Positions 33,081 through 42,093 of a DNA stretch of 64,000 bases are shown in pieces. The position numbers and the translations under genes were made by a program. The notes beneath the pieces are model-generated. The model did not search any database. It saw only the letters and a list, made by a program, of their open reading frames with translations, and was not told the DNA's origin. Numbering within the stretch: position 1 is the stretch's first letter; each line of letters starts with the position of its first letter. The stretch is from Bathynomus jamesi (lineage: Eukaryota > Arthropoda > Malacostraca > Isopoda > Cirolanidae), in contig JAJOZX010000922.1 in NCBI GenBank assembly GCA_023014485.1, positions 873,001-937,000 of the forward strand. The letters run 5' to 3'.

Positions 33081-34028
33081 CAGTGATGGGCATCGATACA
33101 TGAAAATCGCTAAAGCGATACCGATACATCGATACATGAAGAACGTCTTAGGCGATACCGATACGCCGATACTTTCTAGATGTCTTAAGCGATACCGATA
33201 CCGATACATGCATCGCCGATACATGTATCGCCGGTACATTTTTATAATTATTCATTTAATATGTACGTATTAGATATTATTGTTTATACTAGTAATTTGT
33301 ACGCACTGTAAGTAAAATCAACGACATTTTAATGGGTTTTATAGATGTAAATAAAAACAATTGCTTTATTTAATGAAAGTATGTTTTAATTTTGTAGGAT
33401 ACATGAATGACTGAAAATATTACACTAACAATTAAAAGTAATTACTATTACCCTTCAAAAATACCAGCTGGCTAAACATCTGGTCAGACAGTCTATTCCT
33501 TTTTGGAGCGTGAATGTGACCAGCCAAACTAAACAACCGTTCTACAGGAGCAGAGGATGGTAGTGGTGTGTTAAACTTCAGGAAGACCTGTAGAATTCTT
33601 GGGTACTGCCTCAGAGATTGGAGCGTTTCTATATTATATGAGCGTTTCTATATTATGAGCATTTCTATATTATGGTTAATTAATCTCAATAACACAAGTA
33701 CAAACGTGTTTAAACGTTGCGCTGTACTGTGTGACGTGACCAGTAGAGTAGTACTGTCATTAAATAAATATTTAATATTATTATTATTTATGTATATTTA
33801 TAAATATAACTCAGTAGTGTCATATTATAACATCTATTTAAATATTTAAAAATTCTTATTAATGTATCGATGTATCGAAGTATCGATTTTTTTCGATACA
33901 TTTAAGAAAATTGACCTTAGCGATACCGATAAATCGATACTTTTGTCAAGTAGCTAAAGCGATACCGATACAAAAGTATCGATCGATACGTATCGGCGAT
34001 ACATGTATCTAGATGCTGCCCATCACTG
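33081..34028. mobile_element. hAT-type element with perfect 8-bp target duplication, internally deleted
   Basis: It starts CAGTGATGGGCATCGATACA and ends GATGCTGCCCATCACTG. CCTCCGCG occurs immediately on both sides (33073-33080 and 34029-34036). Both ends are full of CGATAC/GTATCG motifs, including self-complementary ATGTATCG-type strings, likely subterminal binding repeats. 948 bp, with a remnant of the transposase C-terminus inside. Confidence 0.9.
33432..33630 (-). pseudogene. hAT transposase C-terminal dimerisation region remnant
   Basis: The minus strand reads LRQYPRILQVFLKFNTPLPS then SAPVERLFSLAGHIHAPKRN, RLSDQMFSQLVFLKGN and a stop (33432-33434). The P-S-S-A-P-V-E-R-L-F-S...R-L-S pattern is the hATC dimerisation motif. 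The catalytic part is deleted. Confidence 0.8.
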
Positions 34029-34107
34029 CCTCCGCGTCCGATCCACCGATTTGGAAATCGTTCATTTATGTACTCCCGAACAATGTTTGCGTAATGACAA
34101 GGTGCCC

Positions 34108-34322
34108 CGTGCTCGTAACAGCAGTACAAAAATAACCCGTCATGCTCCAAAATGTGTTCCGCAATGCTACTGACAGATTCGAACTCTGTAGAGATACTGA
34201 TGGTGCTCATGTAGAATCATATGCTTAAATATTCATTAAATGTATGCCTTCTATTATAGTGTTACTAAATTTTACCCTTTTTGCTACGTTTTCACTGAAG
34301 TAGATAGGGACTTTATAAACAC
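34108..34322 (-). repeat. Right arm of the inverted duplication
   Basis: Plus-strand copy of the mariner C-terminus (DRFELCRDTDGAHVES) followed by the LINE 3' piece, mirror image of 32744-32960. Followed directly by (TG)n. Confidence 0.82.
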
Positions 34323-34323
34323 C

Positions 34324-34324
<1 letters not shown>

Positions 34325-34363
<39 letters not shown>
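34325..34363. repeat. (TG)n microsatellite
   Basis: About 19 TG units at the outer border of the inverted duplication. Confidence 0.95.
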
Positions 34364-34816
34364 CTATGTACGGTGGAGAGCGCAAGAAAGCAACTCGCTC
34401 CTCCACCAAGCCAGACCTAGAGGCGGGGGCCACCAGCTTGACTTTCGTGTGAAGAGAGACCAACGTACCGAACAGCAACGAAGTATAACACTGGTATGCA
34501 TATGAAATGTTTTTATCTGCTGTGAGGGTTTTTTCAACTCATATTATATAATTCGACCATGCTGAATTCGAAAATGACATTGGTTTTCCTCAATCAGGTC
34601 AGGTTTTTCTCTATTGGCCATTTATTATAAGTCCAATTTTATCCCCAAATTTATTGATTTTTTTAGCTTAAACACTGTAGATACGAGTAATATTATAAGA
34701 ACACTCGTGAAAAATGAAAACATTGTGTGAATAAATACTTTTATTCATACAATGAATATGGAAAAAAGTTTATTGAGGAAGGAATGAAGTTTTTTGGCTT
34801 TCCGTCTGTGTTTTTC
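34364..34816. other. Non-coding, 3' flank of copy C
   Basis: Contains a GC-richer unassigned segment (34364-34480) and, 70 bp beyond the copy C stop on the minus strand, an AATAAA within a near-palindrome (CATTGTGTGAATAAA...TTTATTCATACAATG, 34717-34754), a candidate polyadenylation region. Confidence 0.45.
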
Positions 34817-37027
34817 TTAGGGCACGTCTCGCTTCAAACACCAGCAATAGTCCGCCAGCATATTGATATCCCAGTTTCCCTGGTACCTCTCTTCCATTAT
34901 TTTGATATCTTGGTGAAATCGTTCACCCTGTTCCTCACTATAATCCCCGCAATTTTCAGGAAAATAGTCCAAGTGGGACCACAAAAAGTGCATTTTTATG
35001 GACATGCGCGACCCATGAGCTTTGAAAGCTTCCATCAAGTTTTCGACAACGGACTCGTATTCTGGACTTCTACGCTTGCCAAGAAAATCAGTGACAACTG
35101 ATTTGAATGCCTGCCAGGCATTCTTCTCAGTTGGAGTCATTGCGTTTTCGAACTGAGTATCCTTGATCAAAGTTCGAATTTGAGGACCATCAAAAACCCC
35201 AGCATTTAGTTTAGCATCAGATATATGAGGAAATTTACTCTCGAGATATCGGAATGCTGAACCCTCCTTATTCATTGATTTGGTGAAATTTTTCATCAAG
35301 CCCACCTTAATATGAAGTGGTGGGAGCAAAATTTTTGTTGGTGGTACAAGGGGCACTGAAACGACATTATGCGACCCAGGTTCAAAATTCTCTCTGGATG
35401 CCCATTCACGCTGTGCATAGTGCTTCTCATCCGCTCGGCTATCCCATTTGCAGAGGAAACATGGGTATTTCGTGTGTCCCCCTTGCATTCCCAATACAAA
35501 TGCCACAATCTGAAAAAAATGAAAATATTTAAAGAATTTAGAGAATTTGTTCTATCAGATAAAAAAAATCTATGCATTGGACTGTATCACTTCTGTGGGG
35601 AAGTTAAGTGTTCTTATACGCTCTCAAATAACCTTTGGAAAAACAACATAGTCAATAGCAATAGTTTACTTATGATATTAGTATTACCTTCAAATCTCCA
35701 CAGATCCTCCAGTTATGTTGGTCGTATACGAGAGCATCCAGTAAAATTTTCATGTTATCGTAGCTCTCAGTAAGTTGTACGGAATGTGCTACAGGGACTG
35801 ATGCAACCCTATTCCCAATGTTGAGAAGTACTGCTTTCAAACTTCGTTTAGACGAGTCTATAAATAGCCTCCATTCTGATGCGTTATATGGCAGGCCCAA
35901 GGATTCGATTAGCCCCTCAACATTGCAGCAGTACACTAAGGAAGAGGTATTTTCGTGCACTGCAAAAAACTTGCTGAATTCTTCCTCTCGTTTCCTATAC
36001 CAGGAGAATGTTGTTCCCGGAGCCAGCAAGTTGTCCTCTCGAAGTCGTGAGCCCAAGATCTCGGCAGCTAATTTGGAAAGTCCTAAATCCCTGGTAAGAT
36101 CATTAAGTTTGGCCTGGTTGAGAGGCCTCGGCTCATTTGAAGCGGTATTTTGAGGTATATACGACTGGGACTGGTCATTGGTCATTGATTCATCATCAGA
36201 ATCATCGAAGTCCAGGGTTTGAGGTGGGTCGGGTATTGGAATTCCAGGACCATGGGGTACAGGTCTCATAGCAGAAGGAATGTCAGGGTATACAACAATG
36301 TGTTTATTCTTCTTGTTAACTCCTGAAAATAGAAACACAGAAACATGGATATAAAACTTGCATATGAAATAGAAGCAGCATTCAGACAGTGGCGGCTCGT
36401 GAGGGAAGGCTGCGGTCTGTAAGATATGAAATAGGTCGATGGAGTCTGTATATTTTCTTTCTTTTTCATTCATATTGTCCCTTCGGAGACAATATGAATG
36501 AAAAAGAAAGAAAATATACAATCATTGTATATGTAAATGTAACTTGTATAACAATATGTATGTGTACATGTATTTTCTATAACAATATGTATATGTAAAT
36601 GTATGATTACCATTATGGTGAATATTATGCTATATATGGTGAATATTACATTATGGTGAATATTATGTCAAGTTTCATACGAGGATTTCAAAATATTTAA
36701 GAAAAATAAATTTATAAGCCCACCTTGGAGGTTTGTCATGCAGAAATAGCAATCTGTCACGTGATCCTTTCCTTCTCTCCAAATCATGGGAATTCCAAAA
36801 GGCAAAGATTTCGCTCTGCCTTTGCTCCATCTTCTCAAATTTTCAATGCACGTCTTGCAGCACATATGAGGGGCGAAATTTTTGTCCTGGTCCCCTAGCT
36901 TAATTCCAAAGTATGCTCTATACATTGTCTTCACAAATTTAGTGATTTGGGACTGGTTATTTGGCATGGTAACCGTCCCACATATGTAGCAGAATCTATT
37001 GGGATCATTTTCACACGCTCTATTCAT
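34817..37027 (-). CDS. Copy C of the unclassified family: apparently intact, two introns, 543 aa
   Basis: Predicted join on the minus strand: 37027-36724, 36322-35688, 35509-34817. Donors are CCAAG^GTGGGC and TTGAAG^GTAATA; acceptors are TATTTTCAG^GAG and TTTTTTCAG^ATT. The joined frame is open for 543 codons to TAA. N-terminus: CYIC (Cys13, Cys16), GDQDKNFAPHMCCKTC (Cys57, Cys60) and CYFC (Cys93, Cys96), a ZAD-like zinc-binding layout. Then an acidic Pro-rich linker, WRLFIDSSKRSLKAVLL (Asp257), GDLK (Asp311), YPCFLCKWDSR (Cys330, Cys333), KILLPPLHIKVGLMKNF, and GDYSEEQGERFHQD (Glu505-Glu509). Asp257/Asp311/Glu505-509 are conserved in copy B and could form a DDE-like RNase H triad; that is inference. 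It may be an uncharacterised transposase or a host gene derived from one. No TIRs found. The product and role are unknown. Confidence 0.75.
35510..35687 (-). other. Intron 2 of copy C
   Basis: 178 bp, phase 0, with GT at 35687-35686 and AG at 35511-35510 after a T-rich tract. It separates GDLK from IVAFVLGMQGG. Copies A and B read continuously across this point. Confidence 0.75.
36323..36723 (-). other. Intron 1 of copy C, containing a long hairpin and a hAT-like end
   Basis: GT at 36723-36722 and AG at 36324-36323, preceded by a pyrimidine-rich tract; 401 bp, phase 1. It carries a 33-bp perfect inverted repeat (36447-36520) and, at about 36376, a CAGTGGCGGCTCGTGAGG string resembling a hAT-type terminus. 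Confidence 0.7.
36447..36520. repeat. Perfect 33-bp inverted repeat with 8-nt loop
   Basis: The arms 36447-36479 and 36488-36520 are exact reverse complements (TGTATATTTTCTTTC and so on). The loop CCTTCGGA contains C-TTCG-G, which would close as a UUCG tetraloop in RNA. Confidence 0.92.
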
Positions 37028-38640
37028 TATGAAATATTTTATCTATATGCCTGAAAAGTAAAAAAAGATATTATACAAGTGAAACAAGTGATGATAGATG
37101 TTACTGTTCCAATTCCGCTTTGACAAAATCACGAAAAATTCTATTTTACTTATGAGGCCATAGCCGGATAACCTGAGCTGATTGAGAAAAACGGATTGCA
37201 GATTCGAAATCAGCAGGAAAAACTCTATAAGAATCACTTACAAAGCCCTTGACAGCAAAATTGATGCATACCAGTGTAATGAAAGTTAAAAAGTGTATTT
37301 TCTGTACAATTAATTTTGGTTTCTGATTGTGAATTCAACCATTCATTCACTGAATACTGTTGCTGTTAACGAAGTACATAAAAATTGAAGTAAGAAAACA
37401 GCAGTGAAATGGGTGTAATGGCGTGTAGGTTATCGAACGTCTCGAGTACGTTCAGTTAAAGTAATCACTAATTTTTCATTTATCGTATGGCTTTGTTAAA
37501 TTTGTTTTAAAAATACACAATGTCAACGGATAATATTATTAAATAATGAAGTTAAACGTTAAACAATGTTAATTCATTGAAGGAGGATGTATAATAACTA
37601 TTTTCCTGAACTAAATTCCTTTTTGTTAAAGACGATGATGCAGTAAATAGGAAACGTTTCTTCCTGTTCGAGGGAATTCTCAGTTCAGTTCGTCCAAAAG
37701 TGAAGAACCTGCGAGTGGGAATCTCAACGGAGATTACTTTCAAATCGATCTAATTAATACCATTCCCAATGTAAGATTTCACAGTTTAAATTAAGATATT
37801 TTTTTCAGGAGAAAATATCCATCGAACCCACAATTGCGTCTGGGTCTGTTTTTGCCTTCTTCCAAATCGGGAAACTTTCTCACATTTGGAATTCTCGCTT
37901 CGAACATTCTCATTTGCGGACTGCATTTGAGTACGGGAATGACACTAAGTGAGAAATAAAGAGGAGGAAGGTCTACAATCCTTACCTTAATTTCATTTGA
38001 TTCACAATTACGGCCTAAACACACATGAAATAACGTACCCTGAGGAGACAGAGAACACGAGAACTCAAGATTGCAAGTTCTTGGTAAACAACAACTATTT
38101 CCAAATGGAGGAGGTTTTAAACGTTATATATTGTTCTATACAATTATATATAGTTATATATATATTACTTATCTGTAATTTTATTTTTTTTGGGGGGAGG
38201 GGCCTAATCCAATTATCTAGTGTTAACATAAAAGCCAAAAAAATGGTCAGATAAAACGAGAGAGAGGTACAAATGGCCATAAAACGGGCACGTGTCTAGA
38301 ATCACCTTTAAAGATCAGAATTAAAAGTGCAAATTAAAATGGAAGTATATTAAAGATACGACACTCATTTCATTATTTTAAGTGTGAAATTAAATTATAT
38401 CATATGGAGGTCAGATTTTGGGTACTTTCCGTTTCGCTTGATCGCGTTTAAGAAGAATAACAAAAAATTTGAGTGCCAAGTACACTATTTTGGACAGTTA
38501 CATATATTTTATTCATCAAATTATTTTTAAAATGTTGATGAAATTTAAAATTCTCAGGAATTTTTTCCCCAGCTATTTCCTCAATGAACTTTTTACCCCC
38601 CTCCCCACCACCACCAATACCCAACAAACGAATGGCCAAA

Positions 38641-38671
<31 letters not shown>

Positions 38672-38948
38672 GATGATAATGATAATAATAATCTAGGGTT
38701 CTTGTAGTCAAATCTTTGCCTCCCATCCTAAAAATTTAAAAATCTTGGAGAATATAGTGATAACTCAATTTAATGTTTAATTACCTCCTATCGTAGGTGA
38801 AGTTTAAATATTTTGACCAGCCTCTTAATACTTATTTTAAGCACTGATGTAACTAGAAAAATACATCGCAGTCTCCTTTCAAGATTTAGTAGGATATTCA
38901 TTTCCCAAACGGTCCCCACAAACAAACTCTTCACAACTTTTTTTACTG

Positions 38949-38985
<37 letters not shown>
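37028..38985. other. Non-coding; upstream of copy C, with a dispersed repeat and (AAT)n
   Basis: 37640-37940 resembles the GGGAAT-type repeats at 20270 and 22835. (AAT/ATA)n at 38641-38693 and (CA)n(TA)n at 38949-38990. I see no TIR for copy C and no recognisable coding domain. Confidence 0.4.
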
Positions 38986-38989
<4 letters not shown>

Positions 38990-38997
<8 letters not shown>

Positions 38998-39410
38998 TAG
39001 ACTAACAAGGACCCAACCAAACATCCACTGTAGGTCAGGTCAGGAAATTAAAATTCAGAAAAGAAAGTAAAATAAAGATGTTGAGAAATGAGATGGAAGA
39101 AAGTAAGTTCAAAAGAAAAAAAAACAAAAACAAAACTCGTGCGTGTACGATGAATGCCTAAAAGTTGTCTGCGTGCAGAAGTTTTATTCAGAAGAAGCAG
39201 AACAAGTATAAAGTACAGGACAGATGAGACTCTTCCTCCCTCTTCTTTCAACGCGTTTTTTTCTGCCAGATACCTCTGACACGAAAAAGTGTTGAAGGAA
39301 GGCGTATAGGAAAATTAAAAAAAAGATACTGAAGAGACGTTGTACAGAGTAGACGAGTACCATTCTTACACATCTCGTGCACTTATATATACTCACTTAG
39401 TAAGTGAGAG
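38990..39410 (+). repeat. Diverged dispersed repeat (relative of 40165-40490)
   Basis: Shares in order a GAGAGAGTAGACTAACAAGG start, AAAATAAAG, a C/T-rich TCTTCCTCCCTCTTC block, GTTGAAGGAAGGCGTATAGG and the AGAGACGTTGTACAGAG region with 40165-40490. The class is unknown. Confidence 0.5.
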
Positions 39411-39770
39411 TATAATCCAAAGGACAGGCTGGAAGGTTACGCCACACAAAATTAATCTACACCAGAACGGTATTATAAATTTTTTAAAATTTGCTTTTAT
39501 TAAAACGGGTATCAATCTATCATTGCATCATTTCTTTTCTGAACAACCGCAGTTCGCTTGTGCTCATAGCCAATTTATTCAGATAATGATCTCTCGTATT
39601 TGGAATGGATTCGAGTTATGTATGGGAGAAGTGCTCTCCTCAAGCCGTATCCGGACGAAGGATCAACGGTATTAAACCAATATATGATCCCCTGTCAGAG
39701 CACAACATTGTGTATGCGACGAAGGATCACCTGTTCGTTTATCCCTGTATGATCCTTCACCGAGCACAGT

Positions 39771-39776
<6 letters not shown>

Positions 39777-39823
<47 letters not shown>
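39777..39823. repeat. (TG)n microsatellite
   Basis: About 23 uninterrupted TG units, beginning after ATACTG. Confidence 0.95.
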
Positions 39824-39825
<2 letters not shown>

Positions 39826-40758
39826 TGTTCAACCTACGATGAATAATATTCGAACTATATATAATCGCCTCTTCAAAGACGCAACAGGCGCTCAAGGATA
39901 AAAGAGCAGAAGTGCAATTTTGATCTAGCGAACTGAACACAGATAAATCACTCAATATCAGAATTATTCCTGTATCAACGTAAATAAAAAGTGCCATAAC
40001 TTTTCTTGAGTTATCTTACAATCCTGCGCTGCATTCCAAAGTAGCTTCCCTTCTGATATTCGGAAATTTTGAACACTGCTTTGTTTTGAATAATTTTTTC
40101 TCCAAATAAAAATTCCCTAACAAATTGACGAAGTCGCACAAAGTTTGAGAGAGAGAGAGAGAGAGACACCCTAAAACCAACTCTAGGTTAGCTCAAGAAA
40201 GAAGTTGAGATGAAAGCAAATGAAAATAAAGAATATAGAAAACTGTACCATGTTTACGCAGTAGACGTATAAAGCTTTCACACAGGAATAATAATAAAGT
40301 ATAAAAGAAACAAGACTCTCTCCCTCTTCCGGCAGCAACTGTTGACAGAAAATTGTTGTGAAAGAAGATTTATAGGAAAGTATGAGAAAGTATAATGAAA
40401 AGAATAGCTTCAGAGCTCATTCACACCATGCGTACACTTACCTCGTGTACCCAATTACGCATTAGATGATAGTGGAAAGTAAATATAGTAAACTACTTAA
40501 TTTAATCTACAATATGCATTACTTAAGGAACTTTTTATTAATTATATTCAAGAAGTAATCATTCGTCACTGAATAATTTTTCCGATGAATGAGAGACTCT
40601 TTCAAAAATTAATTATTGGCATTGCCAACTTTGGCTCTGGAATTATTTAAATAAGGAAACACTGATCCAGAGGCATAGCCAGCTCGCCAGCACCCCCTAA
40701 TTTAAGAATTATCCCGACAGTGTATGAATATATATATGCTTTTTTTTCTGTTTTTATG
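39824..40758. other. Non-coding; contains a dispersed repeat at 40145-40490
   Basis: (GA)n at 40149-40166 opens the repeat; 40315-40468 matches 16864-17010 in inverse orientation. 40490-40758 shows nothing assignable. Confidence 0.5.
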
Positions 40759-40766
40759 AAATTTTG

Positions 40767-41567
40767 GGATCACCTGAAGATCAGGGCCCCCAGCCTCATC
40801 TGCTCGTGACAAATTTACATGGAAGTGTCAAAATAAGCAATCCCCAAGATTTAAATCAAAGACATCAATACGTAGTGGTTCCTTTTTTTTCCAAGTCACG
40901 CTTGACACTTAAAAAATGGGTGCATGCAATGTATTTATGGTGTGAACGAGTCGGTGAATCAAGAGCAGGTCATCAGTTAAATTTATCTGAAAAAACAATG
41001 ATTGACTGTTATAGCTTCTTCAGAGAAATTTGCGTAGGACACTTTTTAAGAAATCCAGTCAAGCTTCGTGGTCCCGGTGTTATCGTTGAAATTGATGAGT
41101 CCCGTTTCTCGTATAAACCGAAGCATTATCGAGGACGGGTTTCACACAGTCAAATTTGGGTTTTTGGTCTTGTGGATAGGGGTACACCACCAGCACACGG
41201 CTATATAGAGATTGTCGAAGCTAGAGATGCAGTCACTCTTCTTCCCATAATTGAAAAAGTGGTTCGGCCAGGTACCATTATTTACAGTGACGAGTGTAGA
41301 GCGTACAATCGAATACAACAAAATCTTGGTTATACCCATGATACGGTTAACCATTCCCTCAACCTTGTGGATCCAGTGACTGGTGTTCATACACAAACAA
41401 CTGAGTCCTACTGGAACAAACATAAATGTTACATTAAACAAATGCGTGGCTGTAAACGCGAATTCCTGGACTCATACCTGATAGAATTTATGTGGCAGGA
41501 ACGATTTTCTTTCAACTCTTTGGAAAATTTTTGTAATCACATTGCTTTGCAATATCCGCTGGATTAA
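40767..41567 (+). CDS. Merlin transposase (ISXO2-like DDE domain), N-terminally short
   Basis: An open frame runs to TAA 41565-41567. The motifs VIVEIDESRFSYKPKHYRGR (first Asp), RPGTIIYSDECRAYNRI (second Asp) and TQTTESYWNKHK (Glu) give a complete DDE set, with YTHDTVNHSLNLVDP and the family's WVFGLVDRG between them. The usual N-terminal zinc-ribbon segment is not visible: the readable protein starts around VVVPFFSKSRLTLKKWVHAM and an in-frame ATG appears only at 40927. The frame before that passes through the TIR. It therefore looks truncated or lacks an upstream exon, while the catalytic domain is intact. Cuts and pastes DNA in the nucleus if functional. Confidence 0.82.
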   Translation, partial: GSPEDQGPQPHLLVTNLHGSVKISNPQDLNQRHQYVVVPFFSKSRLTLKKWVHAMYLWCERVGESRAGHQLNLSEKTMIDCYSFFREICVGHFLRNPVKLRGPGVIVEIDESRFSYKPKHYRGRVSHSQIWVFGLVDRGTPPAHGYIEIVEARDAVTLLPIIEKVVRPGTIIYSDECRAYNRIQQNLGYTHDTVNHSLNLVDPVTGVHTQTTESYWNKHKCYIKQMRGCKREFLDSYLIEFMWQERFSFNSLENFCNHIALQYPLD

Positions 41568-41611
41568 CTAAATAAAATAAAATGTTTCTGATCTTTAGTT
41601 TATGTTTAAAT

Positions 41612-41825
41612 GGGATCACTGAAGATCTTCCCCCCAGAGTGTCCACCTGAAGGTCTTCCCCCCCCCAGAGTGTCCACCTGAAGGTCTTCTTCCCCCCCCC
41701 AGAGTGTCCACCTGAAGGTCTTCCCCCCCCCCCCCCAGAGTGTCCACCTGAAGGTCTTCCCCTCCAACCCGATCCACCTGAAGATACTCCACACTAGTCC
41801 GCGCCACCTGGAGATACTCCCCTCA
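41612..41825 (+). repeat. C-rich subterminal repeats of the Merlin element
   Basis: About six units of CCACCTGAAGGTCTTCCCCC followed by AGAGTGT, with variable C-run length. They echo the TIR core CACCTGAAGATC in the same orientation as the left end. Confidence 0.82.
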
Positions 41826-41847
41826 GTTTTGACAAATAAACAATTCA

Positions 41848-42083
41848 TTCTATGGGATATAATGCCCGATTAGGTTAATTGAATGCCCGGTTAGGTTAAC
41901 TGTAGGCCCTTGACGATTGGTTAGGTTACGTTGTGATATTTTCGTTAAAACTAACGAAAATATCACGACTTAACCTAACCAATCATCAAAGGCGTACAGT
42001 TGACCTAACCGGGCATTCAGTTAACATAACCGGGTATTCAGTTGACCTAACCGAGCATTCAATTAACCTAACCGAGCATATAC
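41848..42083. mobile_element. Foldback MITE rich in GGTTAGGTTA units, nested in Merlin
   Basis: The centre GTGATATTTTCGTTA-AAAC-TAACGAAAATATCAC is a perfect 15-bp hairpin and the arms continue outward through TTGGTTAGGTTA and GAATGCCCGGTTAGGTTAAC. The right arm carries extra copies of a 22-bp GAATGCCCGGTTAGGT-type unit. The right border touches the (TA)n holding the Tc1 element. Confidence 0.8.
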
Positions 42084-42093
42084 TATATATATA

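Larger units (their letters stand above)
32832..34105 (-). pseudogene. Mariner-type transposase relic split by a hAT element
   Basis: The minus strand upstream of the hAT insertion (34105-34037) reads HGAPCHYANIVREYINERF then PNRWIGRGG. Downstream (33072-32832) it reads WAARSPDLTPLAFFAWGFIK and ends RDTDGAHVESYT. The first Asp region is absent, the second Asp position reads His-Gly (Asp lost) and the TPLD Asp is Ala, so it is long dead. Confidence 0.78.

Noticed and set aside
36389..36598. Forward frame through the intronic hairpin
   Set aside because: The hairpin forces similar reading on both strands; no start context or motif.
41606..41848. Gly-rich minus-strand frames over the C-rich Merlin repeats
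   Set aside because: Produced by homopolymeric C runs and a repeated TIR core; no protein evidence.
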